A stretch of 64,000 nucleotides of DNA from Afipia clevelandensis ATCC 49720 (GTDB taxonomy: Bacteria > Pseudomonadota > Alphaproteobacteria > Rhizobiales > Xanthobacteraceae), in contig NZ_KB375281.1 in NCBI RefSeq assembly GCF_000336555.1, forward strand, positions 811,803-875,802. Reading direction: 5' to 3'. Both the position numbers and the translations under genes were made by a program. Numbering within the stretch: position 1 is the stretch's first letter; each line of letters begins with the position of its first letter. The notes under the pieces were generated by a model that saw nothing but the letters and a program-made list of their open reading frames with translations, was not told the origin of the DNA and searched no databases. Shown piece after piece: positions 20,374-30,385 of the stretch.

Positions 20374-20402
20374 AAAAGGCCGGTGCGGAACACCGGCCTT
20401 TT
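20374..20402. terminator. Bidirectional terminator between lpxB and gltA
   Basis: A perfect 12-bp stem (20374-20385 with 20391-20402), AAAA at one end and TTTT at the other, sits between convergent lpxB and gltA and can serve both strands. Confidence 0.88.
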
Positions 20403-20424
20403 GCTAAGTCATGACGGCTCGAAC

Positions 20425-21729
20425 TTACTTGCGCTTGTCGATCCCGACGTAGTCGCGGCTGGTCGAACCGGAGTAGAGCTGGCGCGGGCGGCCGATCTTC
20501 TGCTGCGGATCCTGGATCATTTCGCTCCACTGGCTGATCCAGCCCACGGTGCGGGCGACGGCGAACAGCACGGTGAACATCGAGGTCGGGAAGCCCATCG
20601 CCTTCAGGGTGATGCCCGAATAGAAGTCGACGTTCGGGTAGAGCTTGCGCTGGACGAAGTATTCGTCGCTCAGGGCGATCTTCTCCAGCTCCATGGCGAC
20701 CTGCAGCAGCGGATCGTTCTGGTGACCGGTTTCCTTCAGCACCTTGTGGCACATCTGCTGCATGATCTTCGCGCGCGGATCGTAGTTCTTGTACACGCGG
20801 TGACCGAAGCCCATGAGGCGGACGTTGGAGTTTTTGTCCTTCACCTTGGCGATGAATTCCGGGATCTTGTCCACGGTGCCGATCTCGGCCAGCATCTGCA
20901 GGGCAGCTTCGTTCGCGCCGCCATGCGCCGGTCCCCACAGGCAGGCGATGCCGGCGGCGATACAGGCAAACGGGTTGGCGCCCGATGAACCTGCGATACG
21001 GACCGTCGAGGTCGAAGCGTTCTGCTCGTGGTCGGCGTGCAGGATGAAAATCTTGTCCAGCGCTTCCGCCATCACCGGATTCACCTTGTACTCTTCACAA
21101 GGCACGCTGAAGCACATCTGCAGGAAGTTCGCGGCGTAATCGAGCGAGTTCTTCGGATAAACGAACGGCTGGCCGACATTGTATTTGTAGGCCATCGCGG
21201 CCAGCGTCGGCACCTTGGCGATCATGCGCATCGACGCGATCATGCGCTGCTGCGGATCGTTGATGTCGGTGGAGTCGTTGTAGAAGGCGGCGAGGGCGCC
21301 GACGGAGGCGACCATGACGGCCATCGGGTGCGCGTCACGCCGGAAGCCCTGGAAGAAGCGGGCCATCTGCTCGTGCACCATCGTGTGACGGGTGACGCGG
21401 TTGTCGAAGTCTTCCTTCTGCGCCTTGTTCGGAAGCTCACCGTACAGGAGCAGGTAGCAGGTCTCGAGGAAGTCGCCCTTCTCGGCGAGCTGTTCGATCG
21501 GATAGCCGCGATACAGCAGAATGCCTTCGTCGCCATCAATGTAGGTAATCTTGGATTCGCAACTGCCGGTCGACGTAAACCCCGGATCGTAGGTGAACAT
21601 CCCGGTCTGGGCGTAGAGCTTGCTGATATCGATCACGTCCGGACCGACAGTCCCGGTCAGGACCGGAAGATCGACGGTCTTTCCTTCAACCGTCAGCGTC
21701 GCTTTCTTGGTGTTGGTCTTTGCATCCAT
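20425..21729 (-). CDS. gltA: Citrate synthase
   Basis: Condenses acetyl-CoA and oxaloacetate at the entry of the citric acid cycle. The motif [17 protein letters not shown] holds the conserved His of the family signature, and [13 protein letters not shown] contains another conserved His. At 434 residues it resembles the large hexameric Gram-negative type I enzyme. GGGGA lies about 8 bases before the ATG. It is transcribed on the minus strand, convergent with lpxB and 202 bases downstream of gltX. Confidence 0.97.
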   Translation of the reverse strand: MDAKTNTKKATLTVEGKTVDLPVLTGTVGPDVIDISKLYAQTGMFTYDPGFTSTGSCESKITYIDGDEGILLYRGYPIEQLAEKGDFLETCYLLLYGELPNKAQKEDFDNRVTRHTMVHEQMARFFQGFRRDAHPMAVMVASVGALAAFYNDSTDINDPQQRMIASMRMIAKVPTLAAMAYKYNVGQPFVYPKNSLDYAANFLQMCFSVPCEEYKVNPVMAEALDKIFILHADHEQNASTSTVRIAGSSGANPFACIAAGIACLWGPAHGGANEAALQMLAEIGTVDKIPEFIAKVKDKNSNVRLMGFGHRVYKNYDPRAKIMQQMCHKVLKETGHQNDPLLQVAMELEKIALSDEYFVQRKLYPNVDFYSGITLKAMGFPTSMFTVLFAVARTVGWISQWSEMIQDPQQKIGRPRQLYSGSTSRDYVGIDKRK

Positions 21730-21931
21730 CGTAAAGTCCCCAGTTTTGCGCAGGGCAAGCGAGGCTTACGAACGCCATATAGCGAGGTAAGCACATTATT
21801 CCAGTAGTGTGGCCCAAATGGGTAGCTTATTGCCGTGTGCGCTGCAAGGTACGCCAAGTACCTCTAAAGTTTGGGCAGGCTTGCGCGAATACCGCATTCA
21901 CAAGGCTGTAATTTTTCGTTCTTGCTGGCGT

Positions 21932-23359
21932 TCAGGATGCCACCGCCTGATCCTGCAGCCGATCCAGGCAGGTTTGCCTGCCAAGAACCGCCAAAACATC
22001 GAAAATTCCGGGTGACGTTGTCCGGCCGGTCAAGGCCACGCGCAGCGGTTGCGCAATGCCTCCCAGTTTCAGGTTTCTGGCTTCGGCAAACGTCCGCATG
22101 GCAGCCTCGGCTGTCTCGGCCGACCATGGATCGACCGCTTCAAGAGCGGAGCGCAGTTCCCCGATCAATTTGCGCGTCTCGGGCGTCAGCACGGCTGCTG
22201 CCTTTGGCTCGAGCGCGAGCGGGCGGTCCGCGAAGATGAAGTTCGCGCTGTCGATCAGTTCGACGATGGTCTTCGCGCGCTCTTTCAGGCCGGGCATCGC
22301 CGCCAGCAATTGCGCGCGGGTGGCATCGTTGAGCTTGGCGCGGATCGACGCGCCGTTCGGATCGAACTGAAGCACGTCCTCGAAGGCCGCCAGCAGCGTC
22401 CTGTCGTCGGAACTGCGGATGTAATGGCCGTTGATATTTTCGAGCTTGGCAAAATCGAAGCGCGCAGCGGAGCGTCCGATGGCCGGCAGGTCGAATTCCC
22501 GGATCATCTCTTCGGTGGAGAAGATTTCCTGGTCCCCGTGGCTCCAGCCGAGGCGGACAAGGTAGTTCCGCAGCGCCGCCGGCAGGTAACCGCGCTCGCG
22601 GTAAGCCTCAACGCCGAGCGCGCCATGGCGCTTGGAAAGTTTCGAGCCATCCGGCCCGTGGATCAGCGGAATGTGCGCCATCACCGGCACCCGCCAGCCC
22701 ATCGCGTCATAGATGTGCTTCTGGCGGGCGGCGTTGATGAGGTGGTCGTCGCCGCGGATGACGTGGGTCACGCCCATGTCGTGATCGTCCACCACCACGG
22801 CAAGCATGTAGGTGGGGTTACCGTCGGAGCGCAGCAGCACCAAGTCGTCAAGATTTTCGTTCTGCCAGACCACGCGGCCCTGAACCTGATCCTCGATCAC
22901 GGTCTCGCCCGTCTGCGGCGCACGAAGCCGGATCACCGGCTTGACGCCCGCAGGGGCTTCCGAGGGATCGCGGTCGCGCCAGCGGCCGTCGTAACGGATC
23001 GCGCGGCCTTCCGCCTTGGCGGCCTCGCGCATCTGCGCCAGTTCCTCGGCGCTGGCGTAGCAGCGATAGGCCTTCCCGTCGGCGAGCAGTTGCTCGGCGA
23101 CCTCACGATGCCGCGCGGCGCGGGCGAACTGGTAGACGGTCTGGTCGTCCCACTGGATGCCGAGCCATTCGAGGCCTTCGAGGATGGCCTTGATCGCCGC
23201 GTCGGTCGAGCGCTCGCGGTCGGTGTCCTCGATCCGCAGCAGCATCTTGCCGCCATGCTTGCGTGCAAAAAGCCAGTTGAACAGCGCGGTCCGCGCGCCG
23301 CCAATATGAAGAAAGCCAGTCGGGGACGGCGCAAAGCGGGTAACAACGGGTTCGGTCAT
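21932..23359 (-). CDS. gltX: Glutamate-tRNA ligase
   Basis: Charges tRNA-Glu. The class I HIGH motif reads HIGGART within [19 protein letters not shown] (about residues 9-27), and the KMSKS-type motif is [10 protein letters not shown]. At 475 residues it is a standard bacterial GluRS. I start at 23359 ([15 protein letters not shown]), although the frame is open 21 codons further upstream. It is divergent from glnS across a 216-base spacer. Alphaproteobacteria often carry a second GluRS; whether this genome does cannot be seen here. Confidence 0.96.
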   Translation of the reverse strand: MTEPVVTRFAPSPTGFLHIGGARTALFNWLFARKHGGKMLLRIEDTDRERSTDAAIKAILEGLEWLGIQWDDQTVYQFARAARHREVAEQLLADGKAYRCYASAEELAQMREAAKAEGRAIRYDGRWRDRDPSEAPAGVKPVIRLRAPQTGETVIEDQVQGRVVWQNENLDDLVLLRSDGNPTYMLAVVVDDHDMGVTHVIRGDDHLINAARQKHIYDAMGWRVPVMAHIPLIHGPDGSKLSKRHGALGVEAYRERGYLPAALRNYLVRLGWSHGDQEIFSTEEMIREFDLPAIGRSAARFDFAKLENINGHYIRSSDDRTLLAAFEDVLQFDPNGASIRAKLNDATRAQLLAAMPGLKERAKTIVELIDSANFIFADRPLALEPKAAAVLTPETRKLIGELRSALEAVDPWSAETAEAAMRTFAEARNLKLGGIAQPLRVALTGRTTSPGIFDVLAVLGRQTCLDRLQDQAVAS

Positions 23360-23575
23360 TTCGGGTGGTTCGGTCCGTCTCGGGGAAGATACCGGCGGGC
23401 GTTTATCACACCGTTTGCGCACTGTCCCGGCATCCCGAAGGCAAATGCCGCCGGAAGGTCAAAAGTTCGTTTTCAACCGGCTGCCGGGCCGGGCAGCCAT
23501 CCCGTATGGCACTTGTCAGGCACTTGGCGCGGCCTCCCGGATTTGGCACATAGAGCCCAACTTTAAGGGGTCAAA

Positions 23576-25246
23576 ATGTCTGACGAATCGTCCGCCGCGG
23601 GCCGTGATTTCATCCGCGACATCGTTGCCGAGGATCTGGCTTCGGGGCGGGAAAAGGGCGTGGTGACGCGCTTTCCGCCTGAGCCGAACGGCTACCTGCA
23701 TCTTGGCCATGCCAAGTCGATCTGCCTGAATTTCGGGATCGCGGAGGAGTTCGGTGGCCGCTGCCATCTGCGCTTCGACGACACCAACCCGACCAAGGAA
23801 GAGCAGGAATATATCGACGCGATCCAGCGCGACGTTCACTGGCTTGGCTATGACTGGGGCGAGCATCTTCACTTCGCATCCGATTATTTCGAGCAGCTTT
23901 ACGCCTGGGCGCAGCATCTGATCCGCGAAGGCAAGGCCTATGTCGATGACCAGACGCAGGAGGAAATCCGCCTGACCCGCGGAACCCTGACCGAGCCCGG
24001 CCAGAACAGTCCGTTCCGCGACCGCTCGGTGGAGGAAAACCTCGATCTGTTCTCGCGGATGAGGGCGGGGGAATTCCCGAACGGCGCGCGCGTGCTGCGG
24101 GCCAAGATCGACATGTCGTCGGGCAATATCAACCTGCGCGACCCCGTGCTCTATCGCATTCTCCATGCGCATCATCCGCGTACGGGTGACGCATGGAAAA
24201 TCTATCCGAGCTACGATTTCGCGCACGGCCAGTCAGACGCGCTCGAACACATCACGCACTCGATCTGCACGCTGGAATTCGCCGATCACCGTCCGCTTTA
24301 TGACTGGTGCATCGAGAATCTGCCGGTGCCCTCGAAGCCGCATCAGTACGAGTTCGCGCGGCTCAACGTCACGCATACGCTGCTCTCCAAGCGCGTGCTC
24401 ACCGAACTGGTGCGCGGCGGCCATGTGAGCGGCTGGGACGATCCCCGCATGCCGACCTTGGCCGGCCTGCAGCGGCGCGGCATTCCAGCGGAAGCGCTGC
24501 GGGAGTTCGTCAAGCGCATCGGCGTCGCCAAGGCGAACAGCACCGTCGATCTCGGCATGTTCGATTTCGTGGTGCGCGAGGTGCTGAACAAGACCGCGCC
24601 GCGCCGCATGGCCGTGCTCAATCCGCTCAAGGTCGTGATCGAGAATTATCCGGAAGGGCAGAGCGAGATGCTCGAAGCCGTCAATCATCCGGACGATCCG
24701 GCGCAGGGCTCGCGCCAGATCCCGTTCGGCCGCGAGCTTTACATCGAGCGCGACGACTTCATGGAAAATCCGCCGAAGAAGTTCTTCCGCATGGCGCCGG
24801 GCCGTGAGGTACGGCTGCGTTACGGCTATTTCATTACCTGCCGTGACGTCATCAAGAATGCGGCGGGCGAGGTGGTCGAACTGCGCTGCACCTACGATCC
24901 GGCGACGCGCGGCGGCAACGCGCCGGACGGGCGCAAGGTCAAGGCGACGATCCACTGGGTCAGCGCGGCGGAAGCCGTTCCGGCGGAAGTGCGGCTTTAC
25001 AATGTCCTGTTCAACACGCCGCAGCCGGAGGCCGCGAACTTTGCCGAGCAGATCAATCCGCAGTCGCTGGAAGTGGTCACCGCCATGCTGGAGCCTGCGT
25101 TGGCGAGCGACAATTTCGCGGGCGCGGTGCAATTCGAGCGGCAGGGATATTTTGTCCGTGACAAGGACTCTGCGCCCGGCAAGCCGGTGTTCAACCGCAC
25201 CGTTGGCCTGCGCGACAGCTACGCCAAGGTGGCTGGCGAGGGGTGA
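23576..25246 (+). CDS. glnS: Glutamine-tRNA ligase
   Basis: Charges tRNA-Gln directly. Motifs are [20 protein letters not shown] (HIGH motif HLGH, about residues 36-55) and the KMSKS equivalent [11 protein letters not shown]. The C-terminal two-barrel anticodon domain is complete; 556 residues compares with 554 in E. coli. AAGGGG precedes the ATG. Many alphaproteobacteria lack GlnRS and make Gln-tRNA by transamidation, so presence here is phylogenetically informative. Confidence 0.97.
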   Translation: MSDESSAAGRDFIRDIVAEDLASGREKGVVTRFPPEPNGYLHLGHAKSICLNFGIAEEFGGRCHLRFDDTNPTKEEQEYIDAIQRDVHWLGYDWGEHLHFASDYFEQLYAWAQHLIREGKAYVDDQTQEEIRLTRGTLTEPGQNSPFRDRSVEENLDLFSRMRAGEFPNGARVLRAKIDMSSGNINLRDPVLYRILHAHHPRTGDAWKIYPSYDFAHGQSDALEHITHSICTLEFADHRPLYDWCIENLPVPSKPHQYEFARLNVTHTLLSKRVLTELVRGGHVSGWDDPRMPTLAGLQRRGIPAEALREFVKRIGVAKANSTVDLGMFDFVVREVLNKTAPRRMAVLNPLKVVIENYPEGQSEMLEAVNHPDDPAQGSRQIPFGRELYIERDDFMENPPKKFFRMAPGREVRLRYGYFITCRDVIKNAAGEVVELRCTYDPATRGGNAPDGRKVKATIHWVSAAEAVPAEVRLYNVLFNTPQPEAANFAEQINPQSLEVVTAMLEPALASDNFAGAVQFERQGYFVRDKDSAPGKPVFNRTVGLRDSYAKVAGEG

Positions 25247-25250
25247 ATAC

Positions 25251-25331
25251 CGTCATTGCGAGGAGCGCAGCGACGAAGCAATCCATTTCTTTCTTTAAAG
25301 AGTGGATTGCTTCGCTCCGCTCGCAATGACG
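25251..25331. repeat. 81-bp palindromic intergenic repeat
   Basis: The two arms (CGTCATTGCGAG... and ...CTCGCAATGACG) form a long imperfect palindrome with an AT-rich centre (TTTCTTTCTTTAAAG). From memory this matches a dispersed palindromic family common in Bradyrhizobium and relatives, with the arm GCGACGAAGCAATCC. It starts 5 bases after glnS and can fold as a transcript-end hairpin. Only one copy is visible in this window. Confidence 0.7.
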
Positions 25332-25443
25332 AGCTAGCCTGTCTGCTGGGCACCCAAAGATATCTCCCTCCATTCCGCTTCCGTTCCGCTATCCAGCGCC
25401 AACGCTTCCGCTAGCATTGCCTTGGCGATGCCGGAGCAATGCG

Positions 25444-27732
25444 ATGGCGGGCGGGGGCGAAGAGCAGCAGCGATCCCGGGCGGGGCGGGCCGCCGGCCGG
25501 GCTATTTCCTGGCCGCCGCGCAGCGCCGTGCCTGCCGCCGCTGGCTTCTCGGAAAGCCTGTCGTCATTTCTCATCGCAAAAGCCCAAAGCTGGATCGCGG
25601 CGGAAGCCGGACCCGGCCGGTTGTTGCCATGGGTACCAGTCGCGTTCGGCACGGGCATTGCGATCTATTTCGCTGCCGCACGGGAGCCGGTCGCATGGGT
25701 TACAGCCGTCACCGCCATCGCGTTCTGTGCTGCAGCCTTCGCCGCAAGGCGCAGCCGGATGTTTCCTTTTGCCGTGATGCTCGCGGCGCTGGCTACAGGC
25801 TTTGCGGTGGCGACGTTGAAAACCGCCCGTATCGCCCATGGCGTGCTCGCGCGGCCGATGTTTTCGGTCACCATGAAAGGTTTCGTCGAGACGCGCGACG
25901 AGCGGGAGCGGACCGACCGCTTCGTGCTGCGCGTTGAAGACATGGAGTCTGCGCGCGGCGGTCAGAAGCTGGAGCGCGTGCGGCTCTCAGTGAAGAAGGG
26001 CACCGCGCCCGCGGTTGGCAGCTTTGTCGAACTGAAAGCGCGGCTGCTGCCGCCGCTCTCGCCGCTGCGTCCGGGGAGCTACGACTTCGGGCGCGACATG
26101 TATTTCCAGGGAATCGGCGCGTCCGGTTTTGTGATGGGCGCGATCAAGACGATGGAGGCGCCGCGCGCCGGCGGCCTTTATTTGCGCTATGCAGCCTTGA
26201 TGCAGGGCATGCGCGACGCGATTGACTCCCGGATTCGCAGCGTCGTCTCCGGTGACAATCGCGCCATCGCCACAGCGCTGCTGACCGGGCGGCGTGATGC
26301 GATTTCCACGCCCGTCAACGATGCGATGTTCATCTCCGGCCTCGGCCATGTGCTGTCGATCTCCGGCTATCACATGGCAGTGGTGGCGGGCGTGGTGTTC
26401 TTCGCGGTGCGCGCGTTGCTCGCGCTGTTTCCCGCATTGACGGTGACATTTCCGATCAAGAAATGGTCCGCGGCTGCTGCACTGGTCGCTGCCGCGTTCT
26501 ATCTGCTGCTGTCGGGCGCGGAGGTGGCGACGCAGCGCTCGTTCTTCATGACGGCGGTGGTGCTGATCGCGGTGATGGTGGACCGGCGCGCGATCACGTT
26601 CCGCACGCTGGCGGTTGCTGCGATGATCGTGCTGCTGATCGCGCCGGAGGCGCTGGTGCATCCGAGCTTCCAGATGTCATTCGCGGCGACCCTCGGTCTG
26701 GTCGCGCTGGTTCAGATCGGGATGCCGAATCTGTTTGCGTCGCCGGACAATTCGCAGGTGGCGCGCGCGGCGCTGTGGGGCGGGCGCGAGATCGCGATGT
26801 TGGCGCTGGCCTCGCTGATCGCCGGGTTCGCGACCATGCCCTATGCGGCGTTTCACTTTCATCGCGTCACCCCTTACGGCGTGCTGGCCAATCTCGCGGC
26901 GATGCCGGTGGTGTCGGCACTGGTGATGCCCGCAGGTTTGATGGGACTGCTCGCGATGCCGTTCGGGCTCGACGGCGTGTTCTGGCGGCTGATGGATATC
27001 GGCATCGGCTGGATGGTGGCGGTCTCGCAATGGGTCGCGTCGCTTCCCGGCGCCATCGGCCAGATCGCATCGTTCGGCACCGGGCCGCTCGCGGCGATGA
27101 GCGCGGGCATCATCGCACTTGGTCTGCTCCGGACGCCGCTGCGCTGGGTGGGTGCCGGCTTGATGGCGCTGGCGATGGTCTGGGCGCTGACGACACCGCA
27201 GCCTGACCTGCTTGTCGCCGCTGACGGTCATACGGTCGCTGTCCGCGGCAAGGACGGGCGGCTGCGTCTGATGCGCTCCGGAAAGGATGCATTCCAGTCG
27301 CGGGAATGGCTCGCGGCCGATGCCGACGGGCGCAAGCCGAACGATGCGTCGCTGACCGATGGCGTGGCCTGCGACAATGCCGGATGCGTGGTGCTGGGCG
27401 CGGACGCCTCTCTCGTCGCCCTGACATTGAAGCCGGAAGCGTTCGCGGACGATTGCATCCGGGCGGCGATCATTGTGACGCTGCGTCAGGCTCCGGTGGA
27501 TTGCGCAGCCATGGTGCTGGATCAGGACTCGCTGCGCACGACGGGAACGCTGGCCCTGCGCAGGACGTCGAATGGCTACACGATCACCGCGAACAGGCCG
27601 CGCGGCGTGGACCGTCCATGGGCGCCCGGGAGCCGGGACGATGAGGTCGACACACCTGCGAGATCGTCAAACCGTCCGTCGCAGCCTGTCGATGCAACCC
27701 CGGCGGAGAGCGACCTCCAGCCGGATGATTGA
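25444..27732 (+). CDS. comEC: ComEC/Rec2-type DNA uptake channel
   Basis: Predicted inner-membrane channel for single-stranded DNA uptake in natural transformation. After a hydrophilic N-terminus come membrane segments, the N-terminal ComEC domain (about residues 90-230), and the core competence domain with SGLGHVLSISGYHMAVVAG and VATQRSFFMTAVV. The C-terminal region (about 590-762) aligns in position with the metallo-beta-lactamase domain of Bacillus ComEC but has no HxHxDH motif. The start is uncertain: ATG 25444 is used, with a TTG at 25417 in frame. Confidence 0.88.
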   Translation: MAGGGEEQQRSRAGRAAGRAISWPPRSAVPAAAGFSESLSSFLIAKAQSWIAAEAGPGRLLPWVPVAFGTGIAIYFAAAREPVAWVTAVTAIAFCAAAFAARRSRMFPFAVMLAALATGFAVATLKTARIAHGVLARPMFSVTMKGFVETRDERERTDRFVLRVEDMESARGGQKLERVRLSVKKGTAPAVGSFVELKARLLPPLSPLRPGSYDFGRDMYFQGIGASGFVMGAIKTMEAPRAGGLYLRYAALMQGMRDAIDSRIRSVVSGDNRAIATALLTGRRDAISTPVNDAMFISGLGHVLSISGYHMAVVAGVVFFAVRALLALFPALTVTFPIKKWSAAAALVAAAFYLLLSGAEVATQRSFFMTAVVLIAVMVDRRAITFRTLAVAAMIVLLIAPEALVHPSFQMSFAATLGLVALVQIGMPNLFASPDNSQVARAALWGGREIAMLALASLIAGFATMPYAAFHFHRVTPYGVLANLAAMPVVSALVMPAGLMGLLAMPFGLDGVFWRLMDIGIGWMVAVSQWVASLPGAIGQIASFGTGPLAAMSAGIIALGLLRTPLRWVGAGLMALAMVWALTTPQPDLLVAADGHTVAVRGKDGRLRLMRSGKDAFQSREWLAADADGRKPNDASLTDGVACDNAGCVVLGADASLVALTLKPEAFADDCIRAAIIVTLRQAPVDCAAMVLDQDSLRTTGTLALRRTSNGYTITANRPRGVDRPWAPGSRDDEVDTPARSSNRPSQPVDATPAESDLQPDD

Positions 27733-27745
27733 TATTGAAGCGAAC

Positions 27746-28453
27746 TCAGTACTTTCGGACCAGCCCGATCAGCTTGCCCTGAATGCGCACGCGGTTGGGC
27801 GGCAGGATGCGGACTTCATAGGCTGCGTTGGCCGGCTCCAGCGCGATGGACGCGCCGCGGCGGCGGAAACGCTTCAGGGTCGCTTCTTCCTCGTCGATCA
27901 GCGCGACAACGATATCGCCCGTGTCGGCGGTTTCGTTGCGCTGGATCAGCACGGTATCACCGTCGAGAATACCGGCTTCCATCATGGAATCGCCGCGCAC
28001 TTCGAGGGCATAATGTTCGCCCGAGCCGAGCATGTCGGGCGGCACGCTGATGGTGTGGCTGCGGGTCTGCAGCGCCTCGATCGGCGTACCGGCCGCGATC
28101 CGGCCCATGACCGGGACAGCGACGGGGAAACTCGCATCCTCGTCGGGGCCGAGAGAGGGTGCAGAGCGGACCTTGCCAAGATTGCCTTCGATCACGCTGG
28201 GGGTGAAGCCGCGCCGCGATCCGCCCGGATTGGCGCTTGTCTCGGGGAGCTTGATGACCTCGATGGCGCGGGCGCGGTTGGCGAGCCGGCGGATGAAGCC
28301 GCGTTCCTCAAGGGCCGTAATCAGCCGGTGGATGCCCGACTTGGACCGCAGGTCGAGCGCATCCTTCATCTCGTCGAAGGAGGGCGGAACACCAGCTTCC
28401 TTGAGCCGCTCGTTGATGAAGCGCAGAAGCTCGTATTGTTTGCGTGTCAGCAT
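27746..28453 (-). CDS. lexA: SOS repressor LexA
   Basis: Represses DNA-damage genes and self-cleaves when RecA is active. The N-terminal winged helix (residues 1-70, starting [17 protein letters not shown]) binds DNA. The cleavage site is the Ala-Gly in [11 protein letters not shown], the catalytic Ser is in GDSMMEAGI and the Lys in EEEATLKRF. At 235 residues it is the longer alphaproteobacterial type with an extended linker. Its own promoter carries a matching SOS box, so it is autoregulated. It is convergent with comEC, 13 bases apart. Confidence 0.97.
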   Translation of the reverse strand: MLTRKQYELLRFINERLKEAGVPPSFDEMKDALDLRSKSGIHRLITALEERGFIRRLANRARAIEVIKLPETSANPGGSRRGFTPSVIEGNLGKVRSAPSLGPDEDASFPVAVPVMGRIAAGTPIEALQTRSHTISVPPDMLGSGEHYALEVRGDSMMEAGILDGDTVLIQRNETADTGDIVVALIDEEEATLKRFRRRGASIALEPANAAYEVRILPPNRVRIQGKLIGLVRKY

Positions 28454-28500
28454 GTCTAAGTGGGCCCCGATCCCTCGCTTGAGCGCCGCGCCCCGTCCGG

Positions 28501-28530
28501 GTCCCCGGCCTCAGGAACGAAGGCCGGGAC
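28501..28530 (-). other. Hairpin in the lexA leader
   Basis: GTCCC(C)GGCCT at 28501-28511 pairs with AGGCCGGGAC at 28521-28530, with one bulged C and a 9-base loop. It would lie in the roughly 115-base untranslated leader of lexA. Its function is unknown. Confidence 0.4.
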
Positions 28531-28574
28531 AGGGATTCAGGAAACGCGAGTCACTCGAAACAAATCATGAACGA

Positions 28575-28603
28575 ACACTATCTGTTCCATATGTGTTCCG
28601 CAA
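28575..28603 (-). promoter_or_regulatory. lexA promoter with embedded SOS box
   Basis: On the minus strand TTGCGG (28598-28603) and TAGTGT (28575-28580) are spaced by 17 bases. The spacer contains the alphaproteobacterial LexA box, read on the plus strand as GTTC (28584-28587), seven bases, GTTC (28595-28598). A further GAAC at 28573-28576 lies exactly 11 bases before the first GTTC. Repressor bound here would block RNA polymerase directly. Confidence 0.8.
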
Positions 28604-28644
28604 CCCCTTAATTTCCCGTCAACGAGGCGAGGGAGAGGATCCGG

Positions 28645-29853
28645 TCAATCCGGAAGCCGCAGGATCGTGCAGGGCGAGCCGGCGGCTGCGGCCGGTGCGA
28701 ACGGCGGACGGATGATCAGCGCGCTGGCGGCGGCGAGGCTGGCCACCAGCGAACTGTCCTGCGCATTCACCGGGGTTGCGACCGGCAGGCCGTCCGCGCC
28801 GCTTGCGAGCCGTGCGCGCAAATAATCCTGCCGCTGGTCGTTGGCCGGCATGTCGCGTCCGAGCACGGCCTTCTCAAGCGGATGATCCACGACGGTCCGG
28901 CCCGAAAGCGCACGGATCAGCGGCACCAGGAACAGGAACGCGCAGACATACGAAGACACCGGATTTCCCGGCAGGCCGAGCACGCGCATCGCTCCGAGCC
29001 GTCCGTGCATCATCGGCTTGCCGGGGCGAAGCGCAATTTTCCAGAAGGCCATGTCGACGCCTTCGGCCATGAGCGCGGTCTGAACGAGATCGTGATCGCC
29101 GACCGATGCGCCGCCGGTGGTTACCAGCACGTCCGCGCCGCTGTCGCGAGCACGCCGGATTCCGTCGGTGGTGGATTCAAGCGTGTCGCGCGCGATGCCG
29201 AGATCAATCACTTCCGCGCTCTCGCTTTCGACCAGCGCGCTCAACGAAAAGATGTTGCTGTAGACGATCTGGCCGGGAGCGAGTGCCGACCCCGGCGCCA
29301 TCAGTTCATCGCCGGTGGCGAGGATCGCGACGCGCGCGCGGCGATGCACCGGCAGGCGCGGATGGTCCATGCCCGCCGCTAGAGCCAGCGCGCGATCGTT
29401 CAGCCGCGTGCCGCGCGGCAGCAGCACGTCGCCTTCCTTGAAGTCGATGCCGGCGGCGCGGATGTTCTTTCCCGCTGCAATAGCCTCGTTGACGATCACG
29501 ATGTCACCGTCGCGGGCGGTATCTTCCTGGATCACCACGGCATCGGCGCCGTCCGGGATGACGCCGCCGGTGAAGATGCGTGCGGCCTGTCCCATCCCGA
29601 CGATGCTGTTGAACGGGCGGCCGGCGGCGACTTCACCGATCACCTTGAGGCGTGCTCCCGTGACAGCATCGGATGCGCGCACGGCGTAGCCGTCCATCGC
29701 GGACATGGCCGCGGGAGGCTGGGTGCGCAGCGCTGCGATGTCGCGGGAAAGCGTGCGGTGATAGGCGCCGGCGAGGGCGACGGCTTCCTCCGGCAGCGCA
29801 GCGGCGTCCTTGAGGACGGCGGCATAGGCGTCTGCAACCGGCATCAGCGCCAT
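28645..29853 (-). CDS. moeA: Molybdopterin molybdenumtransferase MoeA
   Basis: Inserts molybdate into adenylylated molybdopterin in molybdenum cofactor synthesis. The signature SAMDGYAVRASD (about residues 50-61), FTGGVIPDGADAVV (about 95-108) and TTGGASVGDHDL (MoCF domain) are clear. The ATG at 29853 has GAGGA 7 bases upstream and gives 402 residues, near the usual 410. It follows moaC by 10 bases in the minus-strand run. Confidence 0.95.
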   Translation of the reverse strand: MALMPVADAYAAVLKDAAALPEEAVALAGAYHRTLSRDIAALRTQPPAAMSAMDGYAVRASDAVTGARLKVIGEVAAGRPFNSIVGMGQAARIFTGGVIPDGADAVVIQEDTARDGDIVIVNEAIAAGKNIRAAGIDFKEGDVLLPRGTRLNDRALALAAGMDHPRLPVHRRARVAILATGDELMAPGSALAPGQIVYSNIFSLSALVESESAEVIDLGIARDTLESTTDGIRRARDSGADVLVTTGGASVGDHDLVQTALMAEGVDMAFWKIALRPGKPMMHGRLGAMRVLGLPGNPVSSYVCAFLFLVPLIRALSGRTVVDHPLEKAVLGRDMPANDQRQDYLRARLASGADGLPVATPVNAQDSSLVASLAAASALIIRPPFAPAAAAGSPCTILRLPD

Positions 29854-29863
29854 CGTACAGTCC

Positions 29864-30382
29864 TCAATACTCGGCCAGATAGTGACCGGACTTTCCGCCC
29901 TTTTTCTCGACAAGGCGGATGGCTTCGATCTGAATACCGCGCTCCACCGCTTTCACCATGTCGTAGATGGTGAGGCAGGCGACGGACACCGCCGTCAGCG
30001 CTTCCATCTCGACGCCGGTCGGGCCCTTGACCTTGACGGTCGCGCGGACCCGGCAGCCGGGCAGCTTCTTGTCCGGCGTGATATCGAGCGTGACCTTCGA
30101 CAGAGCCAGCGGATGACAGAGCGGGATCAGTTCGGACGTGCGCTTCGCGGCCATGATGCCGGCGACGCGGGCTGTGCCGAGCACGTCGCCCTTGGCGGCG
30201 TTGCCCTTGACGATGAGATCGAGTGTCTTGCCGGTCATCACCACATGGCCTTCGGCCACCGCGACGCGCTCCGTGTCCGGTTTGGCCGAGACATCGACCA
30301 TCCGGGCTTCGCCTCTGGCGTCGATATGGGTGAGGGCGGAGCCTGCCTTTGTCTTCGATCTTGTTTTGGATTTCCTGGCCAC
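29864..30382 (-). CDS. moaC: Cyclic pyranopterin monophosphate synthase MoaC
   Basis: Completes conversion of GTP to cyclic pyranopterin in molybdenum cofactor synthesis, together with MoaA. Typical blocks are [31 protein letters not shown] and [18 protein letters not shown]. The 172-residue frame begins with GTG 3 bases after trpC, and its first 15 residues are lysine-rich and poorly conserved. moaA is not in this window. Confidence 0.95.
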   Translation of the reverse strand: MARKSKTRSKTKAGSALTHIDARGEARMVDVSAKPDTERVAVAEGHVVMTGKTLDLIVKGNAAKGDVLGTARVAGIMAAKRTSELIPLCHPLALSKVTLDITPDKKLPGCRVRATVKVKGPTGVEMEALTAVSVACLTIYDMVKAVERGIQIEAIRLVEKKGGKSGHYLAEY

Positions 30383-30385
30383 GGG

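Noticed and set aside
21694-21729. gltA and ilvD proteins both begin MDAKTN
   Set aside because: The similarity ends after six residues and the upstream DNA differs, so it is treated as chance.
22049-23566. A 505-codon open frame on the plus strand opposite gltX
   Set aside because: Antisense shadow of glutamyl-tRNA synthetase with no recognisable motif or ribosome-binding site.
25191-25373. A 60-codon minus-strand frame containing MDCFVAALLAMT
   Set aside because: This is translation of the palindromic repeat arm, not a gene.
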